Position numbers and translations under genes: made by a program. The notes beneath the pieces were generated by a model that worked only from the letters and a program-made list of their open reading frames with translations, was not told where the DNA came from and made no database searches. From Nostoc sp. NMS9 (GTDB taxonomy: Bacteria > Cyanobacteriota > Cyanobacteriia > Cyanobacteriales > Nostocaceae), in NCBI RefSeq assembly GCF_017114995.1, contig NZ_JABXKL010000080.1, positions 186,001 through 250,000 on the forward strand: 64,000 nt of DNA. Direction: 5' to 3'. Of this stretch, positions 9,097 through 17,869 are shown piece after piece; positions within the stretch are counted from its first letter, which is position 1, and every line of letters begins with the position of its first letter.

Positions 9097-9783
9097 ATGA
9101 CAGTTGCTCAAAGTCCCTGTGTTTTGGTGATTGAAACCGATGAGAGCCTTGCAAATCAGCTTTCTTGCGATTTGCAAGAAGCCGGCTATGAATCAATTTT
9201 GGCTCATGATGCGACGAGTGGTTTACAACACTGTCGCGATCGCCAACCTGCTTTAATTGTTTTAGACCGGATGTTGGCAGGAGAATCAGGACTCTCATTG
9301 TGCAAAAATATGAGAAGCACTGGTATGCGATCGCCTGTATTGATTTTAATGGCAAGGGATACAGTTGATGATCGTGTAGCTTGTCTAGAAGCTGGAGCGG
9401 ATGATTACATCCTCAAACCTTACCGCTCAGAAGATTTTTTGAAGTTGATTCGCCTCTACTTAAAACCCGATGTGGATACCACGGAGCAATTACGCTTTGG
9501 GGATTTAATTTTAGACATAGCAACTCGCCGTGCGATACACAACGGGCGACCAATTGACTTGACAATGAAGGAATTTGAACTATTAAAATTCTTAATGGAA
9601 CATCCCCGTGAAGTGTTAACCCGCGAACAAATTTTAGAAAATGTTTGGGGTTACGACTTTCTGGGTGAGTCGAATGTAATTGAAGTGTACATCCGTTACT
9701 TGCGGTTAAAAATCGAAGATGAAGGTCAAAAGCGCCTCATTCAAACAGTGCGAGGCGTAGGGTACGTTTTAAGAGAATCCTAG
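9097..9783 (+). CDS. nblR: NblR-like OmpR-family response regulator
   Basis: A 228-residue regulator: receiver domain (residues 8-122) with the phospho-acceptor Asp in IVLDRML and the Lys in YILKPYRSED, then a winged helix (FELLKFLMEHPREVLTREQI, VYIRYLRLKIE, TVRGVGYVLRES). The acidic pocket is unusual: the normal DD pair reads ET in VIETDES. The overall sequence resembles NblR, which in Synechococcus controls phycobilisome degradation (nblA) under nutrient stress and can act without phosphorylation. An nblA gene lies 28 kb away in this window. The gene symbol is by resemblance only; the family call is firm. A strong terminator follows at 9837. Confidence 0.65.
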   Translation: MTVAQSPCVLVIETDESLANQLSCDLQEAGYESILAHDATSGLQHCRDRQPALIVLDRMLAGESGLSLCKNMRSTGMRSPVLILMARDTVDDRVACLEAGADDYILKPYRSEDFLKLIRLYLKPDVDTTEQLRFGDLILDIATRRAIHNGRPIDLTMKEFELLKFLMEHPREVLTREQILENVWGYDFLGESNVIEVYIRYLRLKIEDEGQKRLIQTVRGVGYVLRES

Positions 9784-9836
9784 TATACTGTAGCGGGAGT
9801 TTGCCTATCATTCCCAGTTTCAGATTGGAATGCTTT

Positions 9837-9872
9837 CTTTGGGTGCTGCTGCCTCCCACCCAAAGGGTTTTT
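9837..9872 (+). terminator. Rho-independent terminator after the NblR-like gene
   Basis: CTTTGGGTG (9837-9845) pairs perfectly with CACCCAAAG (9857-9865), followed by GG and a TTTTT run. About 55 bp past the stop codon. Confidence 0.85.
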
Positions 9873-9925
9873 CTGCCTACAACACTGTAAAATTGAAGTC
9901 TAAATTACAATAATCAAAAAGCTAT

Positions 9926-10432
9926 ATGACTCGTCGGCTAAGTTTGCTCTCGATAGTGCTGAGTATTTTTCTGATGGGTTGTTCTGTGCCAACAACAGCT
10001 AAATCTCCTAGCCTCACCTCTGGTTCTGAAGCACCAGCACCAGAGAGTTTAGGTCAAAAACTACCAATTTCTGCTAAAGCCATTGTGCCTAATGGTACAA
10101 CGATTCAATTAGAGGTAGCGCAGACGCCACAACAGCAAGCGATGGGGTTGATGTATCGGCCAGCTTTGCCAGATGACCGAGGGATGCTGTTTGGGTTCCC
10201 TTCAGCACAACCAGTCAGTTTCTGGATGAAGAATGTACCTGTACCCCTGGACATGGTATTTCTACATAAAGGTGTAGTTAAATATATTCAGGTTGCTGCA
10301 CCTCCTTGTGCAAGTGAGCCTTGTCCTACCTATGGTCCCAATACACCAATTGATAAGGTGATTGAACTTCGTTCTGGAAGAGCTGCCGAATTGAAGTTGA
10401 AAGTGGGCGATATTCTCAAAATTGAGTTTTGA
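9926..10432 (+). CDS. DUF192 lipoprotein
   Basis: The 168-residue protein starts with a lipoprotein signal peptide (hydrophobic SIVLSIFLMG followed by Cys19 in LMGCS), a Ser/Ala/Pro-rich linker to residue about 50, then a DUF192 domain. The domain motifs are EVAQTPQQQAMGLMYR, MLFGFP, VSFWMKNVPVPLDMVFL and a final VIELRSGRAAELKLKVGD. The domain folds as a small beta barrel; its biochemical role is unknown. Two Cys in PPCASEPCPTYG could form a disulfide outside the cytoplasm. Monocistronic. Confidence 0.88.
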   Translation: MTRRLSLLSIVLSIFLMGCSVPTTAKSPSLTSGSEAPAPESLGQKLPISAKAIVPNGTTIQLEVAQTPQQQAMGLMYRPALPDDRGMLFGFPSAQPVSFWMKNVPVPLDMVFLHKGVVKYIQVAAPPCASEPCPTYGPNTPIDKVIELRSGRAAELKLKVGDILKIEF

Positions 10433-10976
10433 AACTCCGGTGCTTTGCGGGGATAAAAATTTGGGTAATTAATCGGTTGAGAGCCTATACGGTCGAAATA
10501 TATGTTGTTTTTGTAAAAAATGTCACTTTATGTGGTCAAACAGCACTTGTAACGCTACTATTTAAAAACTGTAGTAATAATGTAAAATTCTACTGTCTCA
10601 AACCTGAAATCGCAGTCTTCAGGTTTGGTCTCAAAAATATTCCCTTGGGCGTAAGTGTAAATAGTCGCCAATAAGAGAGTATAGGCTATGGAATCTTTAT
10701 TACTACCTGTGTAATTAAATAAAACACAAAGGTAAATAAGATGAAGCCAATTTAATTAGGTAAAAATACTGCTTAATAAGCTAGCAGATGATTTGTATGA
10801 GAATTTTTATTTCTCATACCCTCTAGGAAAGCCTCTGTTAAAGGCAGATTAACAAAAACTGTGCTGGGTGTATGGCCGATAACGGCACAGTGACAGATGA
10901 AATACTGGCTACTGTCTACCGAGTAATAGTGAACTGATATATGACAATACATTCTGCACAAGGAGGTGAGATACAA
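10433..10976. other. Gene-free stretch
   Basis: 544 bp without a convincing gene. An 81-codon frame at 10429-10674 overlaps the DUF192 stop and has no family resemblance or ribosome binding site, so I treat it as chance. The segment holds the upstream region of the DUF2949 gene. Confidence 0.55.
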
Positions 10977-11168
10977 ATGTCACCATCAAAATATTCTCGA
11001 CTGATTCATTTTTTGCAAGAAGATTTGGCAATTTCCACAGCATCACTAGCGGTGGCACTTCGGCATCGGGAGCAAGACCCAGGCCCTTTGGCAATGATTC
11101 TTTGGCAATATGGGTTGATTACTCTAGAGCAATTAGAAAAAATTTATGATTGGCTGGAGACAGCGTAG
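10977..11168 (+). CDS. DUF2949 small protein, 63 aa
   Basis: Start chosen at ATG 10977 because an exceptionally strong ribosome binding site (AAGGAGGTGAG, 10960-10970) lies 6 bp upstream; an in-frame ATG at 10941 has none. The protein begins MSPSKYSRLIHFLQEDLAI and contains LAVALRHREQDPGPLAMILW and LITLEQLEKIYDWLE, the pattern of the cyanobacterial DUF2949 family. It is short, soluble and helical. Function unknown. The near-perfect Shine-Dalgarno suggests high translation. Confidence 0.8.
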   Translation: MSPSKYSRLIHFLQEDLAISTASLAVALRHREQDPGPLAMILWQYGLITLEQLEKIYDWLETA

Positions 11169-11464
11169 GTTACACCAATTTTGGATTGTAGATTTTAGAC
11201 TTTGGCTTAAAAATTCTTACCAAATGCCTATTAGCAGAATCTCAAACAATACTATTGATGCCAATTTTGTATGATACTAAGTTGCCAAAGTTAGTCTTGT
11301 TTGGTGTCAAAGATACAGTACGACTTTCTTCAAAGCAAATAATACTATCTAGGGCAACTTGGTGTCATTTAGGAGAATTGAGGTATGTCACATCAACTCT
11401 ACCTTATGCAAAGATTGATATATAGCTCTCTTGACTCTGACGGTTTCTACTCTATATACAAATT

Positions 11465-11498
11465 AAAAGAGCGAGTTGATAATTTAACTCGCTCTTTT
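11465..11498. terminator. Bidirectional terminator hairpin
   Basis: AAAAGAGCGAGTT (11465-11477) and AACTCGCTCTTTT (11486-11498) are perfect reverse complements with an 8-base loop. A-run and T-run on opposite sides allow termination from both strands. It sits 10 bp past the aminotransferase stop (minus) and closes the 340-bp gap after the DUF2949 gene, in which I see nothing else. Confidence 0.9.
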
Positions 11499-11508
11499 GA
11501 TTTATTAC

Positions 11509-12663
11509 TCAGGAATGACTAAACACTTTAACTGCTGCTGCTACGCCAGAACCAGGGTTGAAATCTTCGTAGCCAAGTTCTGTTAGGGTAACTTCTAAGG
11601 ATGCTATACAGCTAAGGATATCGCGATCGCTCACAAAACCCAAATGACCAATACGGAAAATTTTATTGCTCAAATGATCTTGACCACCAGCGAGGGCAAT
11701 ATCAAAGCGTTTTTTCATCAATGACCGAATCTTATCCGGTTCAATTCCCTGTGGTGCTACAGCCGTAATCGCCGGACTAGCGGAATTATCTGCTGCAAGC
11801 AGGGGTAAATTTAACCCTTTAATGGCGGCGCGAGTAGCATTTTTGAGCCGTTCATGTCGAGCAAATATTGATTCCAAGCCTTCTTCTTTCATGATTCGCA
11901 ACGTGGTGTGTAACGCTACGATCAAGTTCACAGGCGGAGTAAATGGAGTTGTATTTTTGGCTGTGGCTTTGCGATATTTGCCTAAATCCAAATAATATTT
12001 CGGTAGCTTCGCAGTTTTGTAGGCTTCCCAAGCTTTGGGACTGACAGAGACAAAACCCAATCCCGGCGGAATCATATAACCTTTTTGGGAACCGGAGGCA
12101 ACTATATCCAAACCCCAAGCATCCACGGGTAAATTGAATGCACCCAAGCTAGTGACGGCATCAACGATAATTAAAGCTTCACCGTGTTCTTTAACATGGC
12201 GGTTGATGGTTTCTAGGTCATTCAACACACCTGTCGAGGTTTCACTGTGGGTAATGATTACGGCTTTGATTTGCTTTTGAGTATCAGCTTGGAGTTTTTC
12301 GGCAAATACTGCGGGGTCTAAGGGTTTTCCCCATTCCACCTTAACTTCTTCTACATTCAAACCGTAGGCTTGACCGATTTCTACCCAGCGTTCGCCAAAT
12401 TTACCATTAGAACCAACTAAAATGCGATCGCCTGGAGAGAGAAAATTAATTATTCCCGCTTCTACAGCACCCGTACCACTGACATTCAGCATCAGCACAT
12501 CACTTTGAGTTTGGTGCAGCCATTTGAGGTTTTCTGTCACCTCTGCCAATATGTTGCTAAATTCACTAGTACGGTGCCCAATCGGATGCTTGGCTAATGC
12601 CAGTAAGGCAGCTTCTGGCACCGGTGTAGGGCCTGGAATCATCAGCATCAGCTTATCGTTCAT
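11509..12663 (-). CDS. Alanine/serine-glyoxylate-type aminotransferase (class V)
   Basis: A 384-residue PLP enzyme: MLMIPGPTPVPEAALLALA at the N-terminus, HRTSEF for substrate binding, LNVSGTGAVEAGI, IIVDAVTSLGAFNLPVD, and the PLP lysine in ASGSQKGYMIPPGL near residue 195. Homologs in cyanobacteria are also annotated as the 42-kDa subunit of soluble hydrogenase, a historical label. The likely reaction is transamination of glyoxylate with alanine or serine, consistent with photorespiratory 2-phosphoglycolate metabolism. Substrate preference cannot be read from sequence. Single gene with its own terminator. Confidence 0.92.
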   Translation of the reverse strand: MNDKLMLMIPGPTPVPEAALLALAKHPIGHRTSEFSNILAEVTENLKWLHQTQSDVLMLNVSGTGAVEAGIINFLSPGDRILVGSNGKFGERWVEIGQAYGLNVEEVKVEWGKPLDPAVFAEKLQADTQKQIKAVIITHSETSTGVLNDLETINRHVKEHGEALIIVDAVTSLGAFNLPVDAWGLDIVASGSQKGYMIPPGLGFVSVSPKAWEAYKTAKLPKYYLDLGKYRKATAKNTTPFTPPVNLIVALHTTLRIMKEEGLESIFARHERLKNATRAAIKGLNLPLLAADNSASPAITAVAPQGIEPDKIRSLMKKRFDIALAGGQDHLSNKIFRIGHLGFVSDRDILSCIASLEVTLTELGYEDFNPGSGVAAAVKVFSHS

Positions 12664-13560
12664 GTGTCTATCCTAAAAGTCAAATAAAAGTCAAAATTGT
12701 GGGAAGTTGGTTAAGTCTGATAGCAAATCCTAGATATTCATCTACAAATTCCACTCAGATCGTCACCAGCATTGTTGTATATTTTCCAAATTCATAGGAA
12801 AAGTATCGTGGGAGTTAATGATCGGTCAGCTTGACCTTTGCAATTTATACCAGACTCCAACTCAGATAAAACCTTTGTTCCAGGCAATCTTAGCACACAC
12901 CTAGACGCCAGGTTAAGGTGTCTGCTCGTAGGCGAACGGCTATTTTAGCCAAGGATGAAACATCTATCTAGATGAGGCATAGGTACAATAAATTCTTAAA
13001 TCTACCTATAATCCACCTCAGTTGTTTTTATATAGGACTTACGCAATAACTATCTGAAAGCTTATTTTTTTGTGTCCTTTGCGTCCTTCTCTAACGAGAC
13101 GCTGCGCGAATGCGGTTCGTTTTTTCATAATTTTGCGTAAATCCTGTTATAGAAAAACGCGAAATCGTTTTGAACATCGCGGTAATTGTCGGTGAAAAAG
13201 TTGTGTTTTGCTTCCACGAAAGAAGTAACCCTCTACACTATACAGAAGACTTGGATGTTACCGTTTGCTAAAAGATAGAAGATACCCAACCCAAACTTTT
13301 CAATCTATTTGGGTCAAAGATTTGTTCTTGGGTTGCCATTTTCTAAAAAATACCTTCATCTATGGTTTATTTGAGTCAAAATCGCTTCGATACCAATATC
13401 CAAGCCTTTTGTGGCTTATTTGATAGCGACTAATTTGACGCAGAAGTTGAGATATCTATGCTACTAATTGCTGCACTTTTTGATACTGCACTTAGTGGTA
13501 AGCGATGCGACGGCGGGTACTAATAAACTATAAGTTTTTATACTATACTTACAAAATTGC
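12664..13560. other. Gene-free stretch upstream of a candidate RNA
   Basis: No reading frame supported. Visible structure includes CAACCCAA near 13289 pairing with TTGGGTTG near 13330, and two loosely similar ATTTGGGTCAAAG / ATTTGAGTCAAAA segments near 13308 and 13369. A REP-like GAGACGCTGCGCGAATGCGG lies near 13097. The upstream region of the aminotransferase gene is at its left edge. Confidence 0.5.
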
Positions 13561-13846
13561 TACAATCGTGCTTAGTCTCCTTAGTTACTATTCACGGTGA
13601 GTCGTTTTTAACTAGTGTTCAGTTCATAAACTGTCACTCACTAGATCCCCGGTATTCTTGCAAAAGAGATATTCTTAGTTAGTGCAAGGAGTGATACCAT
13701 TTCACCACATGTTTGTCACAAGTTATCCCCGTAATACTCCCTCCTCAGGGAGTGTTGCAGATTTCAAATGTTGCATCAAACGAGTGAGTTGGTATAAGCT
13801 TTTACGGAAAAGCGCTTGAGTGAGCAAAACTCTCAAGCGCTTTTTT
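13561..13846 (+). ncRNA. Candidate structured non-coding RNA with its own terminator
   Basis: There is no ORF, yet the segment ends in one of the strongest terminators in the window. Upstream is a -10-like TACAAT near 13553-13558. Internal helices: ACTAGTG...CACTAG enclosing CAGTT/AACTG (about 13613-13645); CTTGCA...TGCAAG (about 13657-13687); ACTCCCT/AGGGAGT (about 13736-13753); and possible long-range pairing of ACTCACT (about 13634) with AGTGAGT (about 13784). Compact helices, a promoter-like box and a terminator suggest a small RNA of roughly 250-280 nt. It does not show the tmRNA tag or RNase P motifs; 6S RNA is one possibility I could not confirm. Ends are approximate. Confidence 0.45.
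13808..13846 (+). terminator. Strong Rho-independent terminator without an upstream ORF
   Basis: AAAAGCGCTTGAG (13808-13820) pairs perfectly with CTCAAGCGCTTTT (13832-13844), followed by more T. The nearest plus-strand gene upstream is more than 2.6 kb away, so it most likely terminates an RNA gene. Confidence 0.85.
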
Positions 13847-13922
13847 GTGTATAAATAAAACAGTCCAACTTTCTGGACGATCAGATAGATGTTTTTAAAT
13901 ACACATACACCAGAGAAGTCAA

Positions 13923-14286
13923 CTACCGATAAAAGAGTTGTTGCAACATATACTTGACGACTTTAGCATTTGCGCGTTCCATCAAAACCTTTTTAAGTGA
14001 CCGAAAACGAAAAGGATACAAGCCCCTAAATTTATTTATGGGGATCAATAATGCAAGAATTTTGAATTTTGAATTTTGAATTTTGAATTCGGAGCGAAGC
14101 GACGTGACTGGACGTACCACACGAATTAGTTTTCCTTGCAACGGTTCTTCTGCTGCCACAGCCTCTAGGAGTTTTTTCAATTCCTTGCCAATTATTGCCA
14201 AGACTTTGAGCAAGTAACTGTATAGCCTGCAATTTTTCATCAGGACTGAGCGCAAGAAGTTGTTGTTCTAACTCTTTGAGTGTCAC
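13923..14286 (-). pseudogene. Degenerate DUF433-type antitoxin-like gene
   Basis: The first about 38 codons from ATG 14286 (MTLKELEQQLLALSPDEKLQ, then AIQLLAQSLGNNWQGIEKTP) look like the N-terminus that precedes DUF433 in many cyanobacterial genes. The DUF433 core (normally G-V-C-G ... T-R-I-P-V-W) is recognisable only piecewise across two frames (TPRGCGSR, then TNSC). A run of AATTTTG heptamers (about 14062-14090) interrupts the remainder. Two overlapping minus-strand frames (to 14032 and 13923) therefore represent one broken gene. DUF433 proteins are often antitoxins; no partner toxin is visible. Confidence 0.45.
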
Positions 14287-14362
14287 GGATGTAAATCCTC
14301 TGATGTTTTGTCAGGCTACATTTACAATTTTATCGATTCTAAGTACAACATTTTATTAATTC

Positions 14363-14440
14363 GTGGCGAATTATCTGCGCCCCTACCCTGCAAAAAAGCG
14401 AAGCGCATCTGCGTTTAAATTTAAACCCTCAATTCGCCAC
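14363..14440. repeat. Small inverted-repeat element beside leuS
   Basis: GTGGCGAATT (14363-14372) is the exact reverse complement of AATTCGCCAC (14431-14440). The 78-bp unit lies 20 bp past the leuS stop and could be a MITE-like element, a terminator-like hairpin for leuS, or both. Confidence 0.5.
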
Positions 14441-14460
14441 AATTTTATGCAAAACTGTAC

Positions 14461-17109
14461 TTAGTTAACTACAAAATTCACCAACTTTCCAGGCACTACA
14501 ATTACCTTTTTAATCTCTTTACCTTCGATGTAACGCTGGGCAATTTCTGATTCACGGGCATATTTCTCCAACGCTGCTTTATCTGCTTGTGCTGGTACTT
14601 GAATCGAGCCGCGAGTTTTACCCATAACTTGAATCACTAAAGTGATTTCATCAGCTACTAAAGCAGCTGGGTCAAATGATGGCCAAGTTTGAGTGTGAAC
14701 TGAATTATTTTCACCCAATAAATGCCACAATTCATCAGCAATGTGTGGTGCAAAGGGTGCTAGCAATACCACCAAAGTCCGAATACCTTCTGCGTAAATT
14801 GGTGAACTTTTGCCGTCAGCATCAGTTAAAGCATTACTCAACTTCATCAATTCTGAAATAGCTGTGTTGAATTGATATTCGTCTTCTACATCTTCTGTCA
14901 CCGCTTGAATAGCCGTGTGAATTGCCCGCCGCAACTCCTTTTCTACCTTAGTTAAATCAGAGAGTTGAGCTTTTTTACGGGATACCCCAGCCGCAATATA
15001 ATCTGTCACCAAACGCCAAACCCGATTTAAAAAGCGGAATTGTCCTTCCACATCAGCTTCATCCCATTCCAAATCTTTTTCTGGCGGCGCTTTGAACAAG
15101 ATAAACATCCGCGCTGTGTCTACACCGTATTTGGAAATTACATCTTCTGGCGCTACACCGTTACCCTTTGATTTAGACATGGTGGCGTAGAGACGTTGCA
15201 ACGGTTCACCGGTCTGGGGGTCGCGCGGGTCGGCTGAATTTACCAGATTAGAAGGAATCCATTTATCTTTACCACCCTTATTAGGATTTAGGTAAGTTAA
15301 ACCCTGCACCATACCTTGAGTTAACAGGCGTTGGAAAGGTTCGTCAAAGTTTAACAAGCCTCTGTCCCGCAGAACCTTAGTAAAGAACCGCGAATACAAC
15401 AAATGTAAAATCGCGTGTTCAATCCCACCCACATACTGATCGACTGGCATCCAGTCATTGATTTTACCAGAATCGAAAACCTGTTGTTCATTCTTAGCGT
15501 CAGGGAAGCGCAAGAAATACCACGAGGAATCAATAAAAGTATCCATCGTGTCGGTTTCACGCTTTGCCGGAGTGCCGCAAGTTGGACAAGGCACATTTAC
15601 CCAGCTTTCCAACTGAGCCAAAGGTGAACCGCCACGTCCAGTAAATTCCACTTCTTCCGGTAACTGTACCGGTAAATCTTTGGCAGGTACAGGAACTATC
15701 CCACAGTTGGGACAGTGAATTACAGGTATCGGTGCGCCCCAGTAACGCTGCCGTGAAATCAACCAATCCCGCAAGCGATATTGCACCCGCACTTTACCAA
15801 AACCTTGTTGTTGGGCGTATTCAATTATTGCTTGTTTAGCATCTGTGGAAGTCATACCAGTAAAAGCCCCAGAATTAATTAAAATTCCTGGTTCAGTGTA
15901 TGCCTGGTTGTATTCAATTTGAATGAGTTGTGTGACTTCGTCAATCTCTGATGTTGGGGTTAAGTCAAAACCTTCAACATCATCTGGGGAAACGATGACA
16001 AAATCAACTGGCAAATCGTAATTTTTGGCAAACTTAAAATCCCGGACATCGTGTGCTGGTACACCCATAACTGCTCCAGTACCATACTCATACAGTACAT
16101 AGTCAGCAATCCAAATCGGCACTTCTTCCCCTGTAAATGGGTTAATTGCCTTACCACCTGTAGGGATACCCCGCTTAGGTTTGTCTTCAGCGGTACGTTC
16201 CAACTCACTTTGATGGGAGACTTCTTTAATAAAGGCTTCTACCGCTGTTTGTTGTTCTTTGGTAGTGACGCGCTTTGTTAAGGGATGTTCTGGTGCTAAC
16301 ACTAGGTAGCTGACACCATAAATGGTATCTGAACGTGTGGTGTACACTCCAATTTTTTCATCTATCCCAATAATGGGAAATTCTAAGTAAGCGCCTGTGG
16401 ATTTGCCAATCCAGTTTGCCTGCATCGACTTGACGCGTTCCGGCCAACCTGTCAATTGATGCAAGTCATTGAGTAATTCTTCGGCATAGTCGGTAATCTT
16501 GAAAAACCACTGGCGTAATAATTTGCGCTCAACTATTGCCCCACTGCGCCAAGAACGTCCTTCGTTATCAACTTGCTCATTTGCTAGTACAGTTTGATCA
16601 ATCGGGTCCCAGTTTACAGCTGCTTCTTTTTGATAAGCTAACCCTGCTTGCAAAAACTGCAAGAAAATCCATTGTGTCCACTTGTAATAATCTGGTGAAC
16701 AGGTAGCAAGTTCGCATTCCCAATCAATGGATAAACCAAGACGCTGCAATTGTTGCCTCATCTGAGCCATATTCTGATAAGTCCACTTTGCTGGTGGTAC
16801 ACCACGGTCAATGGCAGCGTTTTCTGCTGGCAAGCCAAAGGCATCCCAACCCATTGGGTGTATTACCCGATACCCTTGCATTCGCTTGAGGCGGGCAATC
16901 ACATCGGTAATCGTATAATTACGGACGTGACCCATGTGTAGGCTGCCCGATGGATAAGGGAACATGGATAAAGCGTAAAATTTTGGCTTGTTGCTAGCTG
17001 TAGGTGTCTTATCTAAGCCAAGTTCTACCCATGTTTTTTGCCATTTTTCCTCAATTGCTGCTGGGTTATATCGGGAATCAACAGAATCACGTATTTCCAA
17101 TGGTTTCAT
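14461..17109 (-). CDS. leuS: Leucyl-tRNA synthetase
   Basis: Charges tRNA-Leu. The 882 residues show the class I HIGH motif as HMGH at residues 58-61 (PYPSGSLHMGHVRNY), the CP1 editing domain with TTRSDTIYG near 255, a Cys-based zinc-binding insert (CPNCG, CPTCG) and the KMSKS motif as MSKSKGNG near 645. The C-terminal anticodon-binding and beta-rich domains are complete (ends KKVIVVPGKLVNFVVN). Length is normal for a bacterial LeuRS. The start codon precedes MKPLEIRDSV. Monocistronic on the minus strand. Confidence 0.98.
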   Translation of the reverse strand: MKPLEIRDSVDSRYNPAAIEEKWQKTWVELGLDKTPTASNKPKFYALSMFPYPSGSLHMGHVRNYTITDVIARLKRMQGYRVIHPMGWDAFGLPAENAAIDRGVPPAKWTYQNMAQMRQQLQRLGLSIDWECELATCSPDYYKWTQWIFLQFLQAGLAYQKEAAVNWDPIDQTVLANEQVDNEGRSWRSGAIVERKLLRQWFFKITDYAEELLNDLHQLTGWPERVKSMQANWIGKSTGAYLEFPIIGIDEKIGVYTTRSDTIYGVSYLVLAPEHPLTKRVTTKEQQTAVEAFIKEVSHQSELERTAEDKPKRGIPTGGKAINPFTGEEVPIWIADYVLYEYGTGAVMGVPAHDVRDFKFAKNYDLPVDFVIVSPDDVEGFDLTPTSEIDEVTQLIQIEYNQAYTEPGILINSGAFTGMTSTDAKQAIIEYAQQQGFGKVRVQYRLRDWLISRQRYWGAPIPVIHCPNCGIVPVPAKDLPVQLPEEVEFTGRGGSPLAQLESWVNVPCPTCGTPAKRETDTMDTFIDSSWYFLRFPDAKNEQQVFDSGKINDWMPVDQYVGGIEHAILHLLYSRFFTKVLRDRGLLNFDEPFQRLLTQGMVQGLTYLNPNKGGKDKWIPSNLVNSADPRDPQTGEPLQRLYATMSKSKGNGVAPEDVISKYGVDTARMFILFKAPPEKDLEWDEADVEGQFRFLNRVWRLVTDYIAAGVSRKKAQLSDLTKVEKELRRAIHTAIQAVTEDVEDEYQFNTAISELMKLSNALTDADGKSSPIYAEGIRTLVVLLAPFAPHIADELWHLLGENNSVHTQTWPSFDPAALVADEITLVIQVMGKTRGSIQVPAQADKAALEKYARESEIAQRYIEGKEIKKVIVVPGKLVNFVVN

Positions 17110-17495
17110 GCCTGTTACACTTTACTTCTACTAATTTTCTAGTATTTGATCTTTACTAGGACATTTGAACTACTATGTTGAGGGAATTATCTGTCTAGTA
17201 ATTTTCTAATTTAATTTATAAAATCAATTTACTATTTCTTTCTACCCTCTATTTCTATCTATCTTATATCCCTAAAGTCCAACAACTTTGGGTATATAGG
17301 ACATAAAAAAGTCCCTAAGCTTAGGATGTTGGGGACTAGATGTGTTATGGTTTTAAACTGATTTACTAGGTTAGCAGTCCGATCGCCATTTCAAGGTGCA
17401 TCTTAGCCTTGTGGAAGTTAAGCAAATTCTCTTGATCATAATCTGTCAGGATAGCTCATCGCTTTGCCCTCCATCTTCAGCTTGATCAGCGCTAC
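17110..17495. other. Gene-free stretch with a minus-strand terminator
   Basis: The leuS upstream region. Apart from the terminator-like hairpin at 17306-17338, I see no feature. Confidence 0.5.
17306..17338 (-). terminator. Terminator for the minus-strand 81-aa gene
   Basis: Reading the minus strand, AGTCCC (17338-17333) pairs with GGGACT (17316-17311) around an inner TAAGCTTA-containing loop and is followed by TTTTTATG. It is downstream of the gene at 17496-17741 and upstream of leuS. Confidence 0.6.
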
Positions 17496-17741
17496 TTACT
17501 CATCAGTGGGTGAATTCATCTCATCTACCACCTCTTCAAGGAATTGAATAACGCTAAAGCCTGGTGGCTTCAATCCTCTTCCCTGGCTTAGTTGAGTGAG
17601 TGCTATCTGTGAGAATGCCATTAAGGTGACAATCCAACTAGTCTTGTAGCCTCCATTCCCAGTAGGCTTTAATCCGTAACGCCTACACAAGTCTCTCAAC
17701 TCAGCAGTGGTTTTGATTTCGAGTTCTGACCTTGTGAACAT
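17496..17741 (-). CDS. Small hypothetical protein with SAP-like N-terminus, 81 aa
   Basis: Residues 5-45 (ELEIKTTAELRDLCRRYGLK, then PTGNGGYKTSWIVTLMAF) resemble the helix-extended-loop-helix of SAP domains, which bind DNA or RNA: two helices, a Gly-rich turn and a basic patch. The C-terminus is acidic (FLEEVVDEMNSPTDE). I do not recognise a named family. It is divergent from a ribbon-helix-helix-like small gene, and the 128 bp between them contain nested inverted repeats. Its own terminator follows. Confidence 0.55.
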   Translation of the reverse strand: MFTRSELEIKTTAELRDLCRRYGLKPTGNGGYKTSWIVTLMAFSQIALTQLSQGRGLKPPGFSVIQFLEEVVDEMNSPTDE

Positions 17742-17742
17742 A

Positions 17743-17826
17743 AAATAGAGTTACCCATTTATAAAAGTGGTATCGGTGGTGAACCATTTACCAGGATGAA
17801 AACACCACCGATTTAAAACTCTATTT
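17743..17826. promoter_or_regulatory. Nested inverted repeats between two divergent small genes
   Basis: Outer arms AAATAGAGTT (17743-17752) and AACTCTATTT (17817-17826); inner arms ATCGGTGGTG (17772-17781) and CACCACCGAT (17803-17812). Both pairs are perfect. The outer left arm begins 2 bp from the start codon of the 81-aa gene. The site could be an operator for the ribbon-helix-helix-like protein encoded next door, or a leader hairpin. Confidence 0.6.
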
Positions 17827-17869
17827 AAATGTTAACCTTCCAATCAAGCTATATTTACTTTTCGCAATA

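Noticed and set aside
10429..10674. 81-codon frame after the DUF192 gene
   Set aside because: Overlaps the DUF192 stop, has no ribosome binding site and no family resemblance.
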